The translations under genes were made by a program, and so were the position numbers. Below are positions 1 to 9,486 of a stretch of 57,885 nt of DNA, piece by piece. A model generated the notes under the pieces. That model was not told where the DNA came from. It searched no databases and saw only the letters and a program-made list of their open reading frames with translations. Each line of letters starts with the position of its first letter. Within the stretch, counting starts at the first letter, position 1. Origin of the DNA: Cesiribacteraceae bacterium YIM B00369 (GTDB taxonomy: Bacteria > Bacteroidota > Bacteroidia > Cytophagales > Cyclobacteriaceae); NCBI GenBank assembly GCA_017948555.1, contig JAFMYY010000005.1, forward strand, positions 213,899 through 271,783, in the 5' to 3' direction.

Positions 1-1
1 C

Positions 2-238
2 CCCGGTTGGGTCCCTACTAAAATGGGTGGGGAGAATGCTCCGGATGATCTCCAAAAAGGATATGAGACACAGGCATGGCTTGCAGTAAGCAGAGAGAAC
101 AGTGCAAGGGTTACGGGTCGATATTTTTATCATCAAAAGGAAAAAGAATATAACCCTCAGGCAGATGATGTTCAGTTACAGGAGAAATTTCTGGAGCTCT
201 GCAAAGAGATTACAGGTGTTTCCTTTCCGGAAAGATAA
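2..238 (+). CDS. Short-chain dehydrogenase/reductase, C-terminal fragment (cut by window edge)
   Basis: The reading frame is open at the left edge and begins inside a gene: it reads PGWVPTKMGG before the first ATG at 23, so that ATG is internal and not a start. The PGWVxTxMGG segment followed by an APDDLQKGYETQ stretch is typical of the C-terminal part of classical SDR enzymes, just after the substrate-binding loop. The Rossmann fold and the catalytic Tyr-Lys lie outside the window, so substrate and cofactor cannot be assigned. The protein ends at the TAA at 236-238. The family call rests on this short tail only. Confidence 0.7.
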   Translation, partial: PGWVPTKMGGENAPDDLQKGYETQAWLAVSRENSARVTGRYFYHQKEKEYNPQADDVQLQEKFLELCKEITGVSFPER

Positions 239-1150
239 ATGCAGAATCCAAAGAAAGAGGCTTGCAAGGCGGATCATTTCTTTGTAAAGGTCCATGAAAA
301 AGCTCCTGGCTTCCTTTTCTATAAATTTTTCAATTTGGCGGAAGGAAAACTTTTCCCTCATTCCTTCAAACTCCGGAGTGCGCATAAAGCATGCAGCGGA
401 CATGCTGAATGTCAAGTTTCCTGTGCCCGCAGGGTAAAACTGTAGGAAGAAGGTAAAATCCCATTCAAACAGGTTGGAAGCCACCGAAGGATTGTTTTAA
501 AAAATTTAATGTAGTATGATGCTGCCATAAAAAACCAACGGAACAAGAGTAAAAAATTTTTAGAAAAACAGGCCCAAAAGTCAAACCCCCCGGGTAGGAA
601 TGTAAATTTTCTTAAGTTTACTGCGGTTCCGGATGCTTGTGCCTACTACCCTGCTCCTATCCGTGATTTACTTCTCCACATTGCCAATTTTGAACTCTTT
701 AAACCTGAATAGACAGATATTATTATAGCAGCCGTTCTATGCAATGCACTTTTTATTGTCATTTCAAACCTGAAAGATTTTCCGGTAACAAATTTTCAGC
801 AATTTGATATTATGCCCCAACATCCTGATTCTTACATTCCAGGCCTTATTGATATAAATCCGGGCAAAAGCCCCGGCGCTTTTCAGAGACAGGTTTCTGT
901 TCTGAAAATCCACCTTTAACAAGTAATCAGGTCTAAATAAACTGGAAAATTGTGGACTAACTGAAACAAGTAAGAAGCTAAAGTCATTAGGAGGATAAAG
1001 CCCTGGAACTGTTTTTTCTGTACCATTCTCGTACCTCAACGCCTGAAATATTTTTTATTAAAAAACCTCCGTCTGGCAAAATCAGCATGTACCCTCCGGA
1101 ATAATCAGATAATTCAGGTACCAGATGCGCATACAAGGACCACCTTCAAA
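239..1150. other. Intergenic stretch without a recognisable gene
   Basis: About 900 bases between the SDR tail and the terminator of the next gene. Short open frames exist on both strands (for example 176-484 and 764-1039, both minus), but their translations are rich in Phe, Cys and Ser, match no family I know, and one overlaps the SDR end. I see no RNA gene. It may hold old gene remnants. Confidence 0.5.
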
Positions 1151-1187
1151 AATACTAACGGCTGTTTTTTTAGCAGCCGTTAGTATT
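1151..1187 (-). terminator. Rho-independent terminator of the 1238-2212 gene
   Basis: A perfect 14-bp inverted repeat (1151-1164 with 1174-1187, core AACGGCTG/CAGCCGTT) around a 9-base loop. Read on the minus strand, the stem is followed by a short T run. It lies about 50 bases past the stop of the minus-strand gene. Confidence 0.8.
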
Positions 1188-1237
1188 CAAATTTATACGA
1201 TTTAGCCATTTTTGCACTTATAGCCGTTTAGGTCGGA

Positions 1238-2212
1238 TTATTGAAGATTGAAGCCCCCGATAACTTCGATACTTTCTCCTTCCGCTTCTTTCTGAGCTAT
1301 CATTCGTGCCATAAAGGAAAACCAGTCGTAACTGTTGGGATCCTGTTCCTCATCCTGTGCAGCATTGTGCTGCTCCAAATATATCCTGGTAGACAGGAAA
1401 TCAACTAGCACCCCCTTAAGGAACCTGTTTCTGTAGTCCTTATTCACTTCTTTCATTGGAAAGAAAAACCTGATCCCTTTTTCCTGCGATACCTCCAGCA
1501 CTATTTTCTGTTCCTCCGGACCATGCAGGATAAAAGTAACCGGGGTTTCGGGTAGTTTCATTCTTGTTAGCTCCTGCTCCTCCTTGATCCTGATTTGCCT
1601 GACAAGGTACCCCAGCAGGTACGTTTCATATCCCTTGAAAACATCGTACAGTTTCTTCAATAAATCGCAGGTTTCAGATTGGGAAAACTGCTCATCCGCT
1701 CCCTTCCACCACATGGCATACTCTCCTGAAAGTTCCGCATCTTTTTCCACCCGCAAGTCGGCTAGTTGAAAAGGTTCAATGATTTTTTTGGGCTCGTAAC
1801 CCTCATAAATCGGAATAGCGCTGAAGTAAATCAGGTTAGGGTATTTAGTCCTGCCTACCTGATTTAGAAGATCCTTGTATTTAAGCAGGTCTTCTTCATT
1901 ATAAATGAAATACAGGGTGTAAGCTTTCTCCCCCAGGTTCAGCACCACGGGCACCGTAAGGGCACCTTCTTCCAGGAGCGACACATACATCACCGAATAC
2001 CGAAAGCTCAGATTGCGGCTTTCCGCCTGCTTCTGAAATTCAGTGATCGCAATAATACCGTCTACCCGCACTTTTCCTGTTATCCCCAGCTCAATTTTAG
2101 CAAAGCCAAAGTCCTCTGCATTTGTCAAAAAGTGGTTCTGTTCCTTTTCAGGAGGAGCCGTTACAGCTGTTTTGTTCATACGCCTGCCCCTGAAGAAATC
2201 GAAAATACCCAT
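1238..2212 (-). CDS. Hypothetical cytoplasmic protein, about 324 residues
   Basis: I do not recognise a family. I place the start at the ATG giving MGIFDFFRGRR, a start style common in small soluble proteins; the frame extends 23 codons further to 2281, but that extension looks non-coding. There is no signal peptide or membrane segment. The sequence alternates charged helices with beta-type stretches (VTFILHGPEEQKIVLEV, for example), has a long acidic middle section, and ends with an acidic tail. It is monocistronic, with a strong terminator behind it. The codon pattern and clean downstream terminator support a real gene; no function can be inferred from its neighbours. Confidence 0.7.
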   Translation of the reverse strand: MGIFDFFRGRRMNKTAVTAPPEKEQNHFLTNAEDFGFAKIELGITGKVRVDGIIAITEFQKQAESRNLSFRYSVMYVSLLEEGALTVPVVLNLGEKAYTLYFIYNEEDLLKYKDLLNQVGRTKYPNLIYFSAIPIYEGYEPKKIIEPFQLADLRVEKDAELSGEYAMWWKGADEQFSQSETCDLLKKLYDVFKGYETYLLGYLVRQIRIKEEQELTRMKLPETPVTFILHGPEEQKIVLEVSQEKGIRFFFPMKEVNKDYRNRFLKGVLVDFLSTRIYLEQHNAAQDEEQDPNSYDWFSFMARMIAQKEAEGESIEVIGGFNLQ

Positions 2213-3084
2213 AAGGAAAATTAAATCTGGTTTTTGTTCCTGGTCTGTTGCTTGATGGGCTGAAGTGCGCACCAGGTGCACAGGTGCTCTTTGTCAGGGC
2301 CAGTCAGCGGAAACTAAGTTAAATGCTTTTGAATCTACCGACAATCTATAATTGAGCTTATTCTTACAATGTTTGTTCTCAGTGTTTTTTTCCAAAAGTG
2401 GAGCCTTTAAATGGGGCACAATGAATAGCCAATATGGGAAGAAAATAACCATTTTCCTGAATCCTATTTACCGGCCAATCCTGCGCCTCCAGGGACCTTC
2501 CAATTATTAATGAGATGGTAATATGCAGATAAAATCCAGTATCAATTGTAACCACCATTACAGAAATTATGCAAATTGAAATAAGGTTCAGGAAGATAAA
2601 AGTGAATTTTGTGAAGGTTCAAAGGGACTTCTTAATGAAGCTTCTTTTCATCACCTTTACACAAAGACGGTGGGTATATGAGCCTCAAAAAGCTAATGGA
2701 AAGGTCTTTAGTTTATGAATTACAGAATTACCTTACCGCTTTTTTTTGGAAAAATAATATTTTCTGTTTTGTAGACGGAGCTTTAATCAGCTTGCATAAA
2801 TTTTATCAGGCTTAATTGCCGGCTGCCTCAAAGTGGGTTAAATATTTCTAATTTTCTGTTTAAATGAAATTACTACCTGAAACTACAATTTCGAAAAGAA
2901 GAGCAGAACTGGATGTCCGCTTTCATACGATGAAAGGCAAATTATGAAGCCTGCCATTTCTAAACTGAGTGTTAATTGCTAAAATGGTTGTTGGCCCAAA
3001 TTGAAAACTCTATGGCCCATAAGTGTTAAAAAAGTGATATTTAAAATTATTTTAAAATAAATCCGTCTGCTACTTCCCGGAAAT
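2213..3084. other. AT-rich intergenic region, nothing recognised
   Basis: About 870 bases separating two minus-strand genes. The base composition is AT-rich with several homopolymer runs. No open frame of convincing composition and no RNA-like structure apart from the terminator at its right end (3085-3122). The promoter of the 1238-2212 gene must lie at its left end, but no clear TAnnTTTG element stands out. Confidence 0.5.
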
Positions 3085-3122
3085 AAAAATGAGCCAACCC
3101 TATATTTCCAGGGATGACTCAT
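3085..3122 (-). terminator. Terminator of the T9SS protein gene
   Basis: Imperfect inverted repeat (ATGAGYCA...CCCT pairing with AGGG...TGRCTCAT), about 13 bp with two mismatches. On the minus strand it is followed by TTTTTATTT. It lies about 50 bases past the stop at 3170. Confidence 0.65.
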
Positions 3123-3169
3123 ATTTATTATTAATGGCTATATTTTCTTATGCCATCAGTCGTTCATAA

Positions 3170-5800
3170 CTACATTTTTTGAAATTTAGCCCTTGTTAAC
3201 TTTTCCCTGCTTTGTATAATTATGATATAAAAGCCTGGAGGCAAATCATTAACGGTAGCTAAAACAACCTGTTTCCCATTGAATAAAGAAATTTCATAAG
3301 GAACATTGAAAGAAGATCCTTGCGCGTTGATGATAGACACAGAGGTTCCCGGGACAGGAAGTTCAAATTGTGATTCCACAACCAAAATAGAGGATGCAGG
3401 ATTCGGGTATACCTTAGAAGCATTAAAGATGCTTTTGTCAGCTATTCCCGTAACAGCAAAAGCTTCTGACATCTCACTGGCACAGCCGTCTAAACTTACT
3501 TTTACAGTATAGGAACCACCCTCTGTGGGAGTAAAAGCCGGAGCTGTTGCTCCTTCTATTTGAATCCCATTTTTAAACCAAACATTTCCTTCATCTGAAC
3601 CGGACATAAGAGTTACTCCAATTATTGCATCCGCATTGTTACTTATACTTATTAGCGGAGTATTTGGGTTTATGCAAAAGTTTTGAATAACATCTCCTGC
3701 AACATCAAAATCATTATTACCTGCCTGGGATGCTTTAATGCTTACCGGGCCTGCAGCATGAGCCTGAAGTACATTATCTTGAATAGTGGCCTGACCGGAA
3801 AGAACCTCAAAATTAACTGGCAGGCCTGAGCTGGTAATAGCCTTTAAATAAATTTTTTCCAAACTCAGCGGAGCATCTTTTACATCCTCAAAGTTTATAT
3901 GCTGGGCCTCCAGATAGGTGAAATAAACTTCGTAGGGGTCCGTTTCGGAGGATGCAAGTTCGATAAAACAGGTTTGACCTTCTTTGAGCAAAGAAGCGCG
4001 GGCTATTCCATTTCCAGATCCAATTTTAATTAATTCTTTGCAGTTGCCTTTATATATATTTATCGGAATTTCTTTTTGATTTGTAAGCTGTAAACCACCA
4101 TCAGAGGGCATTGTAAATTTATACCAATAAGACTCTGTACCAAAGGGAGGAACCATGTTACTTCCTAAAACCCCATTTAAAGCCATTTCGCAATTGCCCC
4201 CTTCCTCTACTAATTGCCATTGAAGGTTTCCGCCATTTTGGGTGTCCCATCTTATATATAGCTCTTCTCCGGCCCTAATGCCGCTAACATTTACCAGGTT
4301 CCTGCCTTTTGCAACACTTTCATAATAAGAAGCCGGGCATTTAGTGTAAACGGAAACTTCCTGTGCAGAATTGGAATAAATTTTAATCCCGCCGCTGCGT
4401 TTGACCTTATACTTATAATAAAATTCGTTTAAATCTGTTTCAGGGATAATATTTGTCCCTTCATTTGCCTCAGTTCCAAGTGAGCAAAGGCTGTTTGGAC
4501 CAAAGGTTTTAAGCTCCCAGCTGATCACCGAGGTTGGACCATAGTCGTTATAATGGGATTTCCAGTTTAAAAGAACAGTTTGACCTGCTTTCAAATCAGT
4601 TAGCTCAAGCCCTCTTGTGCCATTGCCAATTAGATTTTTATTTTTACAATCTGTATAAGCATACACATTTACCTGAGGGATAGAACCGGTGCTGATTGTT
4701 TTTACTCTGATATTTCCGTCATAAGGCATAGTATAAGTATACCAAAAGGAGTTAATTGAACTTTCAGAAAAGCTAAACCTATTATTTGTTTCCGCAACCG
4801 CAGCATTTTCACATATATCCCCTTCCTCTAAATCTTCTACTGCGAGGTTCCAGCTAAAGGCAGCCTTCTGATTTCTCCACCTGATATAAACCGTTTGACC
4901 TTCCTTAAATTCAGGGTGCATAATTGAATTCCGACCACTTACTACTTCTGTCAAATCAGAACATTCACCCAGAAAAAACCCGGGAGAAATGTTCCCTCCC
5001 GCAGAAACCAGCAACTTCCCGTCAGCAGGCATTGTATACTTGTACCAGTAGTAGTCAAAATCACTTTCCAATATTGAATTATTACCCTTCGATGCCGGGG
5101 CTGCGGATTCGCATACATCGCCAGCTCCATTGATTTCATAATTTAATGACCAGTCATAGCTTTGGTTAACACCTATATAACTGTGATATATTAAAATGTT
5201 GTCTCCTTTTTTCAGGCCTGGTGCAAGCAGTGACTCTTTTCCGGAAGCAATTGCTACCGTATTACAGCTTTTCAAAACAGCCATTGAGTTACTGGTTTTC
5301 TTATTTGCCACCAGTTTCCCGTCTATTGGCATTATAAAGCTGTACCAGTAGCCATTCAGGTTTTGGTATGGCAAGGTATGATTGCCTGCTGCTATTGGGG
5401 TGGGAAATCCACAATAATCCCCGGTTTTGTCGTCCTCTATATTAATATTCCATGTATAATTGAAATCCAGTCTTGCAGTAGCTTGTAAATAAATTGTTTC
5501 TCCTTTCTTTTTACCGACGAGGGCCTGGGCACCATATGTCTGGTTACAATTGGCATAAAGTTCTACTGTACCATGATTAACTGTATGAAATTTAACTGTA
5601 ACTTTTCCATCCCTTGGTAAAATATATTTATACCAATAAGATACTTTTTCATTGCCTGTATTAACAGGAGTTGTATTGTTTTCGGGCTTTGCCTCTAAGG
5701 GTTGGGCACAGGACTCTCCGGAAATCAAGGTTGGACTGGCTTCTACAGAAAAAGGCCAGGCAGTCATGAATAGAAGGATGCAGAGGTAGAGTTTATTCAT
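3170..5800 (-). CDS. Secreted multi-module protein with T9SS C-terminal sorting domain
   Basis: An 876-residue exported protein. Residues 1-21 form a signal peptide. Then come six repeats of about 85-110 residues. Most start with a GDxC-type cysteine and carry a core like YWYKYTMPxDGK, a second cysteine, and a GQTxYIRW-type strand. They resemble pre-peptidase C-terminal (PPC-like) beta-sandwiches, but I am not certain of the family. Around 640-715 an MBG/Ig-like segment follows (SGLPVNFEVLSG, then KASQAGNNDF), then another Ig-like domain. The last ~75 residues form a type A T9SS sorting domain (VYPNPASS near its start and a basic C-terminus). No catalytic domain is visible, so an adhesive or matrix role is the likeliest inference. 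Standalone gene with its own terminator. Confidence 0.85.
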   Translation of the reverse strand: MNKLYLCILLFMTAWPFSVEASPTLISGESCAQPLEAKPENNTTPVNTGNEKVSYWYKYILPRDGKVTVKFHTVNHGTVELYANCNQTYGAQALVGKKKGETIYLQATARLDFNYTWNINIEDDKTGDYCGFPTPIAAGNHTLPYQNLNGYWYSFIMPIDGKLVANKKTSNSMAVLKSCNTVAIASGKESLLAPGLKKGDNILIYHSYIGVNQSYDWSLNYEINGAGDVCESAAPASKGNNSILESDFDYYWYKYTMPADGKLLVSAGGNISPGFFLGECSDLTEVVSGRNSIMHPEFKEGQTVYIRWRNQKAAFSWNLAVEDLEEGDICENAAVAETNNRFSFSESSINSFWYTYTMPYDGNIRVKTISTGSIPQVNVYAYTDCKNKNLIGNGTRGLELTDLKAGQTVLLNWKSHYNDYGPTSVISWELKTFGPNSLCSLGTEANEGTNIIPETDLNEFYYKYKVKRSGGIKIYSNSAQEVSVYTKCPASYYESVAKGRNLVNVSGIRAGEELYIRWDTQNGGNLQWQLVEEGGNCEMALNGVLGSNMVPPFGTESYWYKFTMPSDGGLQLTNQKEIPINIYKGNCKELIKIGSGNGIARASLLKEGQTCFIELASSETDPYEVYFTYLEAQHINFEDVKDAPLSLEKIYLKAITSSGLPVNFEVLSGQATIQDNVLQAHAAGPVSIKASQAGNNDFDVAGDVIQNFCINPNTPLISISNNADAIIGVTLMSGSDEGNVWFKNGIQIEGATAPAFTPTEGGSYTVKVSLDGCASEMSEAFAVTGIADKSIFNASKVYPNPASSILVVESQFELPVPGTSVSIINAQGSSFNVPYEISLFNGKQVVLATVNDLPPGFYIIIIQSREKLTRAKFQKM

Positions 5801-6634
5801 TTTTATGATGGGTTTGCTTTTTGTTACAATTTTAGATTAAAGCTTTATTATTAACAGTTCTTTATACATCCATATATTACACTCCAAAGCTATAGTCATA
5901 GTAGAATGCATTCTGTAGAGAACTCCAATTTATATAAAGCTATTGCTGGAAGGATAGATAAGGAAGAATAGCTGGCTAAGCTTTTGTAACTGGATTTTAT
6001 CAACTGGAGCCCTTGGTTTGGAGGCTATGCCATTCAGGATGCTTAGCCTGAGTCTACTGGTATCAGAGGTTGCACCATAATCCCGGCGCTTGAAGTCTTT
6101 CAAACTGAACAAAAAAAACCTTATCCGGGTATCAACATACTTGTAAAATTACATCAGGCAACAAAAAAGCTTCCGAAAATTTGGCCTTATTATGAATAAA
6201 TTTTATTGGATAAAGTCTCACTCCGTCCTCAGCTAAATTTGTTTGAGAGGGTGCCTCCGGTTCAGTGTGGCTCTCCAAAAAAATAACCGTATTAATTTAA
6301 AATGTAAAGTAAATTTTCTATTCCTGATTAGTATGCTAATCATCATGGCTGTTGCACAATTCACTATAGTATTTAGGTGTTAAATTGTAAAAGCTAAATA
6401 TTAGTGATATGCAGGGCGGAAGGTTTTCTAAGAAAAGGCGCTGTCCTTTTCGCTCTCGTCACACGTTCGGGGGAATCATATTTACCTGCGGCTCAGGCAG
6501 CAAATCGATCTGAATTCTTTTATAAGAACACGGAGGAATACTACGGCCGTTATGGATAGCAGTCAGTTGCCCCTCTCGTGTTCTTTGTATAAACCTTCAA
6601 ATCTTTTATTAACCTTTTGTAGTTCCAACACCTC
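5801..6634. other. Intergenic region with imperfect inverted repeats
   Basis: About 830 bases with no convincing gene. A 60-codon minus frame (5930-6112) matches nothing I know. Two inverted repeats stand out: GAAAAGG/CCTTTTC at 6432-6451 (7 bp, 6-base loop), and a spaced pair around AAGAACACG (left 6522-6536) and CGTGTTCTT (right 6573-6590). Either could be a transcript end structure or a remnant of a mobile element; there is no transposase. Confidence 0.4.
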
Positions 6635-7669
6635 TTAAGCCTGCATATCAATTACCATTCGTCCTTCAAGTTTATTCTGCTTCATGTCCTCAAATACCTG
6701 GTTAACGTCTTCCAGCTTCACTTTATGAGCTGTTGTATGCACCTTGCCCTCAACGGCAAAATCGATGGCTTCCTGCAGATCTTTACGTGTTCCTACAATT
6801 GAGCCCCGGACTGTAAACCGGTTTAACACCATTTGGAATATTGGCAGATTAATGGTGCCGGGAGGAAGACCTACCATGGAGATGGTGCCTCTTTTTCTGA
6901 GCATATCAATTGCCTGTTCAAAAGCTACAGGCGCAACGGCCGTAACTAATACCCCATGCACACCGCCTTTAGTGCGTTCTTTGATAAATTCGGTGGCTTT
7001 AGGGTCTTTGCCATTAACAACAAAATCAGCTCCGTGTTTTTTTGCCAAATCAAGCTTATCCTGAGCAATGTCTACTCCTACCACATGATACCCCATGGCT
7101 TTTGCATATTGTACCGCCAGGTGGCCCAGCCCTCCTACACCGGAAATGGCAATCCATTCACCGGGTTTTAAATCTGTTTCTTTAATACCTTTATAAACCG
7201 TAACACCTGCACAAAGAATTGGTGCCATTCCCAGGTAATTGATATTCTTCGGGAATTTACCTGTAAAGGCTGCGTCGGCCACTACATATTCGGCAAAGGC
7301 ACCATTTACGCTATATCCTGTGTTTTGCTGAGAATCGCAAAGGGTTTCCCATCCGGTAATGCAGTACTCACAATGCCCGCAGGCTGTGTGAAGCCAGGGC
7401 ATACCTACAATGTCCCCTTCCTCTAAAAAGTTAACATCTGCTCCCAGCGCCACTACCTTTCCAATACCTTCATGGCCAGGTATAAAAGGCAAAGAAGGTT
7501 TAACCGGCCAATCGCCCTCAGCGGCGTGCAAATCTGTATGGCAGATGCCACAGGCCAGAACTTTAACGAGAATTTGTCCGCGGCCTGGTTCTTTAACAGG
7601 CACTTGTTCAATAGACAGAGGTTTACCAAACTGGTTAACCACCGCAGCTTTCATGGTTTTTGGGAGCAT
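6635..7669 (-). CDS. adhP: Zinc-dependent alcohol dehydrogenase, AdhP type
   Basis: Medium-chain dehydrogenase of 344 residues, the normal family length. It oxidises primary alcohols to aldehydes with NAD+, or works in reverse, in the cytoplasm. Visible signatures: the catalytic-zinc motif CGICHTDLH (Cys43, His44), GHEGIGKV with the zinc ligand His and its Glu, the structural-zinc cluster CGHCEYCITGWETLC, a third catalytic ligand in APILCAGVTVYKG, and the Rossmann glycine motif GVGGLGHLAVQ. The start MLPKTMKAAVV fits the N-terminus common in this subgroup; an ATG five codons later is also possible. It is monocistronic, with trehalase upstream on the same strand and a 190-base gap. Confidence 0.92.
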   Translation of the reverse strand: MLPKTMKAAVVNQFGKPLSIEQVPVKEPGRGQILVKVLACGICHTDLHAAEGDWPVKPSLPFIPGHEGIGKVVALGADVNFLEEGDIVGMPWLHTACGHCEYCITGWETLCDSQQNTGYSVNGAFAEYVVADAAFTGKFPKNINYLGMAPILCAGVTVYKGIKETDLKPGEWIAISGVGGLGHLAVQYAKAMGYHVVGVDIAQDKLDLAKKHGADFVVNGKDPKATEFIKERTKGGVHGVLVTAVAPVAFEQAIDMLRKRGTISMVGLPPGTINLPIFQMVLNRFTVRGSIVGTRKDLQEAIDFAVEGKVHTTAHKVKLEDVNQVFEDMKQNKLEGRMVIDMQA

Positions 7670-7859
7670 GACCGTAAATTTTTTAAATGAGAAATTATCA
7701 TTATCAGTTATACCAAAAATAAGGCTGCGGTTTCAAAATGGTAATGACCTTGATCAGGCTAAAAGCTGATTTATACTATAAAAGCTTTTAACCTTTGATA
7801 ATAATAATTTCTCCCCGGTTTTATAGATACTTAAGCAGGAAAAGCCCCCTAAACCATTT

Positions 7860-9398
7860 TTAGTGATTGTTTTTCATCCATAGATATATGCCGTTAGTCC
7901 AACCAAAGCCATCCTGATTAGGATATTCTCCTCCTCCGGCAGGCAGATCCAGATCCACAACATTATATTTTTCCATCATCTTGCCGGTATCCTTAAAAAC
8001 TTTATCATTCAGGGCTATCCATCTTTTCTTCAATTCTTCCGCTGTATCCAAAAAATTATAGTTGCGGAGTCCTTTATAGGTCAGATATTGCAAAGGAGCC
8101 CAGCCGTTAGGAAAGTCCCACTGCTGACCACTCTCATGAAGAGCAGAAACCACGCCCCCCTCTTTCAAAAAGCTTCCGGCAATATGTTCGTGAACATACA
8201 GGGCCTGTTCATTCGTGGCAATTTTAGAGAATAGCGGGAATATTCCTGCCAGCGACATTACTGTCGTGGATTTATTCAGGACTGAATCATAATCCATGAA
8301 AAACTTCTTATCATCATTCCAGAAATATTTAATCATTGCTTTTTTCCGTTTCTCTGCTTTTTGAAGAAAATAGGCTGAAGGATCTGAAAAAGAGCTTTGC
8401 TTATAAGCTTCAGATAAAGTCAGTTCCAGTTCGTAAAGAAGGCAATTCAGGTCCACAGGTATAATATCTGTTGTATGGATAGTTTCCATATGATCCACAT
8501 CCCTGAACCAACGGCAGGAAAAGTCCCAGCCGGATTCACAGGCTGCTCTTATATGTCTGTAAAATGTCCCGGGCTCCACACCAAACGGAGAGGAGAAATT
8601 AGCCATTTCTACATCTTCATGGTATGATTCCGGACGAGGGGCAGGAAGATCATCCCAGTAGCGGTTTAATATACTGCCGTCGGGGAGTATAACCACTCTC
8701 CGAAAAGAAGTTTCCCTGTCCGAAAGGCGGAAGTACCCATCCATCCAGTAATTATATTCCTTTTGCATGTGTGGAAGATATTTTGCATAAACTTGCGGCC
8801 CATCTATTTCAGCAAGCAGGCGTATCATTAAAGCGAAAAAAGGAGGCTGTGAGCGGGTAAGGTAGTAACTACGGTTGGCATTTGGAATATGGCCATAAGC
8901 ATCAATAAGATAAGCGAAATTATCAACCATATCTCTTATGAGGTCATGCTTTCCTGCAGGCAGTAAGCCTAACATTGTAAAGTAGCTGTCCCAGTAATAT
9001 AGTCCTCTGAACCGCCCCCCGGGAACAACATAGGATTTGGGAACAGGCAACATTGAGCAATCCGGTTGTGATTCCCGCGTTAATAATGGCCAAAGCAGAT
9101 TGATATGCTCAGTAGCCGGTAGCGACTGGTTACTTGAATAATCAGTTGTAATAGGTTCAGGAATTTGAAAATACGCTGAGACAAAGTCTAAAAGATCAAA
9201 ATCCTCCTTGTGCTTTTCAATTTCATATAAACTTAGAATTTCTTCCGGAGACCGCTTTGGGTAACAGTCTGCAAAAGTTATTGAATCAGGAAAAACCTGT
9301 TTCATCTGAACATCGTGGAATAGCGGACCAAATAACTGGTCAGGAGGTAAAATAGCAGGAACAATACTATATATTTGCGGGGGTTCAATAGGTTTCAT
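7860..9398 (-). CDS. treF: Trehalase, glycoside hydrolase family 37 (cytoplasmic type)
   Basis: Hydrolyses alpha,alpha-trehalose to two glucoses with inversion. Both GH37 signatures are present: PGGRFRGLYYWDSYFT near residue 130 and QWDFPNGWAPLQ near 430, as is the late glycine-rich motif GGGEYPNQDGFGWTNG. By comparison with E. coli Tre37A the catalytic acid is Asp292 (in ESGWDFSCRW) and the base is Glu491 (in GGGEYPNQDG). It starts MKPIEPPQIYS with no signal peptide, so it should act in the cytoplasm on stored or imported trehalose; hence the TreF-type label. At 512 residues it is full length. A decayed radical SAM gene ends 88 bases upstream of its start. Confidence 0.93.
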   Translation of the reverse strand: MKPIEPPQIYSIVPAILPPDQLFGPLFHDVQMKQVFPDSITFADCYPKRSPEEILSLYEIEKHKEDFDLLDFVSAYFQIPEPITTDYSSNQSLPATEHINLLWPLLTRESQPDCSMLPVPKSYVVPGGRFRGLYYWDSYFTMLGLLPAGKHDLIRDMVDNFAYLIDAYGHIPNANRSYYLTRSQPPFFALMIRLLAEIDGPQVYAKYLPHMQKEYNYWMDGYFRLSDRETSFRRVVILPDGSILNRYWDDLPAPRPESYHEDVEMANFSSPFGVEPGTFYRHIRAACESGWDFSCRWFRDVDHMETIHTTDIIPVDLNCLLYELELTLSEAYKQSSFSDPSAYFLQKAEKRKKAMIKYFWNDDKKFFMDYDSVLNKSTTVMSLAGIFPLFSKIATNEQALYVHEHIAGSFLKEGGVVSALHESGQQWDFPNGWAPLQYLTYKGLRNYNFLDTAEELKKRWIALNDKVFKDTGKMMEKYNVVDLDLPAGGGEYPNQDGFGWTNGIYLWMKNNH

Positions 9399-9486
9399 TT
9401 ATTTTTGCTTTTCGTTCTTAACGCATTTCAGACGTGCAAGTTAAAAAATTTTAATATTTAAAGCTTTTAACGTGTCATACTGTGGG

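Noticed and set aside
764-1039. 91-codon minus-strand frame
   Set aside because: Composition is not protein-like, no family similarity, and no start signal; lies in a spacer.
5930-6112. 60-codon minus frame MFSLKDFKRRDYG...
   Set aside because: Somewhat protein-like but no recognisable family, and it overlaps nothing conserved. It may be a gene remnant, but I cannot support it.
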